Source: an uncultured Bacilli bacterium (GTDB lineage: Bacteria; Bacillota_I; Bacilli_A; RF39; UBA660). Taken from it: a stretch of 6,090 nt of DNA. The position numbers were made by a program, and so were the translations under genes. The number at the start of each line of letters is the position of its first letter. Position 1 is the stretch's first letter. The stretch lies in contig CANQYA010000061.1 in assembly GCA_947627965.1 (NCBI GenBank), positions 1 through 6,090 of the forward strand, in the 5' to 3' direction. Shown here one piece after another: positions 5,747 through 6,090 of the stretch. The notes beneath the pieces were generated by a model. It was not told where the DNA came from and did not search any database. It saw only the letters and a program-made list of their open reading frames with translations.

Positions 5747-6090
5747 ATGAAAAGAAATATTTTAATAACGTCAGTTATTACTGCTGTTTTATGTTTGGTT
5801 GTTGTTTATGCTGTTTCACAAAGTAGTCTAAATATAAATGGTTCTATTACAGCAACAGGTAATTTAGCTATGGCTTTTCAAGATGGGGGAACATGTGTAG
5901 GTACTCCTGCTAATAGTTCATTTACTCCATCAGGTACTATTTCTTTGACACCAGGAACAACTGATGCAACCTTTACTGTTGATTTATATACGCCAGGAGA
6001 TACAGTAGTATGTACTATACCAGTAAAAAATACAGGTAACTTGGTCGCAAAGTATTCGTCTTCTTCTATAACGAATGATTTATCTGAAAG
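5747..6090 (+). CDS. Exported TasA/camelysin-like surface protein, N-terminal part (3' end outside window)
   Basis: The frame stays open to the window end, giving 114 residues of a longer protein. Residues 1-3 (MKR) and a hydrophobic stretch 5-23 (ILITSVITAVLCLVVVYAV) form a signal peptide; V20-Y21-A22 fits signal peptidase I cleavage after A22. The mature part starts SQSSLNINGSITATGNLAMAF, then is rich in Thr, Ser and Gly with alternating beta-strand character. LYTPGDTVVCTIPVKNTGNLVAKYSS (80-105, quoted in part: PGD, VKNTGN, A-K) follows the pattern PGD...(V)xNTGNxxA seen in TasA, CalY/camelysin and other proteins processed by SipW-type signal peptidases. Two cysteines, C50 and C89, could form a disulphide; C16 in the signal is not in a lipobox. 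It lies 115 bp after the SecA2-like gene and is a natural candidate for its substrate. Exported status is well supported; membership in the TasA/camelysin group is inferred from pattern only, and the C-terminus (anchor or not) cannot be seen. Confidence 0.75.
   Translation, partial: MKRNILITSVITAVLCLVVVYAVSQSSLNINGSITATGNLAMAFQDGGTCVGTPANSSFTPSGTISLTPGTTDATFTVDLYTPGDTVVCTIPVKNTGNLVAKYSSSSITNDLSE

Noticed and set aside
5747..5794. Lipoprotein signal around C16 of the exported protein
   Set aside because: The residues before the Cys are A-V-L, not a lipobox, and the hydrophobic stretch continues beyond the Cys; a VYA signal peptidase I site fits better.
1..6090. CRISPR array, tRNA, rRNA, riboswitch or insertion sequence
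   Set aside because: No regular repeat-spacer pattern, no tRNA-like cloverleaf words, no transposase or terminal repeats and no long structured leader; the only non-coding stretches are 224, 30 and 115 bp or shorter.

Overview
The window is AT-rich, with A/T-biased third codon positions, and every supported gene lies on the + strand. All tryptophans in the coding regions are TGG, no reading frame needs TGA to be read through, and the visible stops are TAA or TAG, so the standard bacterial code fits. Strong AGGAGG-type ribosome binding sites, extended -10 promoters and the protein families point to a low-GC Bacillota. An uncultured gut Bacilli lineage (RF39 or Erysipelotrichia-like) is my guess from style, not a demonstrated assignment.

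Layout. Positions 1-633 hold the 3' end of an unrecognised gene whose start is outside the window. Positions 634-857 form a very AT-rich intergenic region of 224 bp. It contains repeated TACATRA words, an 11-bp match to the XerD half of the Bacillus subtilis dif site, a small inverted repeat, and an extended -10 promoter at its right end. Three genes follow in tight array: a Xer-type tyrosine recombinase (873-1772), a type II thymidine kinase (1783-2388, its ribosome binding site overlapping the xer stop) and a long, divergent SecA-family ATPase (2419-5631, only 30 bp after tdk). After a 115-bp gap with its own promoter-like elements comes the start of an exported protein (5747 to beyond the window end). 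It has a signal peptide and a TasA/camelysin-like PGD...V.NTGN pattern.

How the genes may work together. The xer-tdk pair looks like ordinary housekeeping (chromosome dimer resolution and thymidine salvage). The SecA protein keeps the ATPase motifs but departs from housekeeping SecA at many signature positions, lacks the C-terminal zinc-binding tail and is about 1070 residues long, so I read it as an accessory SecA2-type motor. The gene for a secreted, probably cell-surface or fibre-forming protein lies directly downstream. This suggests, but does not prove, a dedicated export locus that continues past the right edge. This is the most interesting feature of the window.
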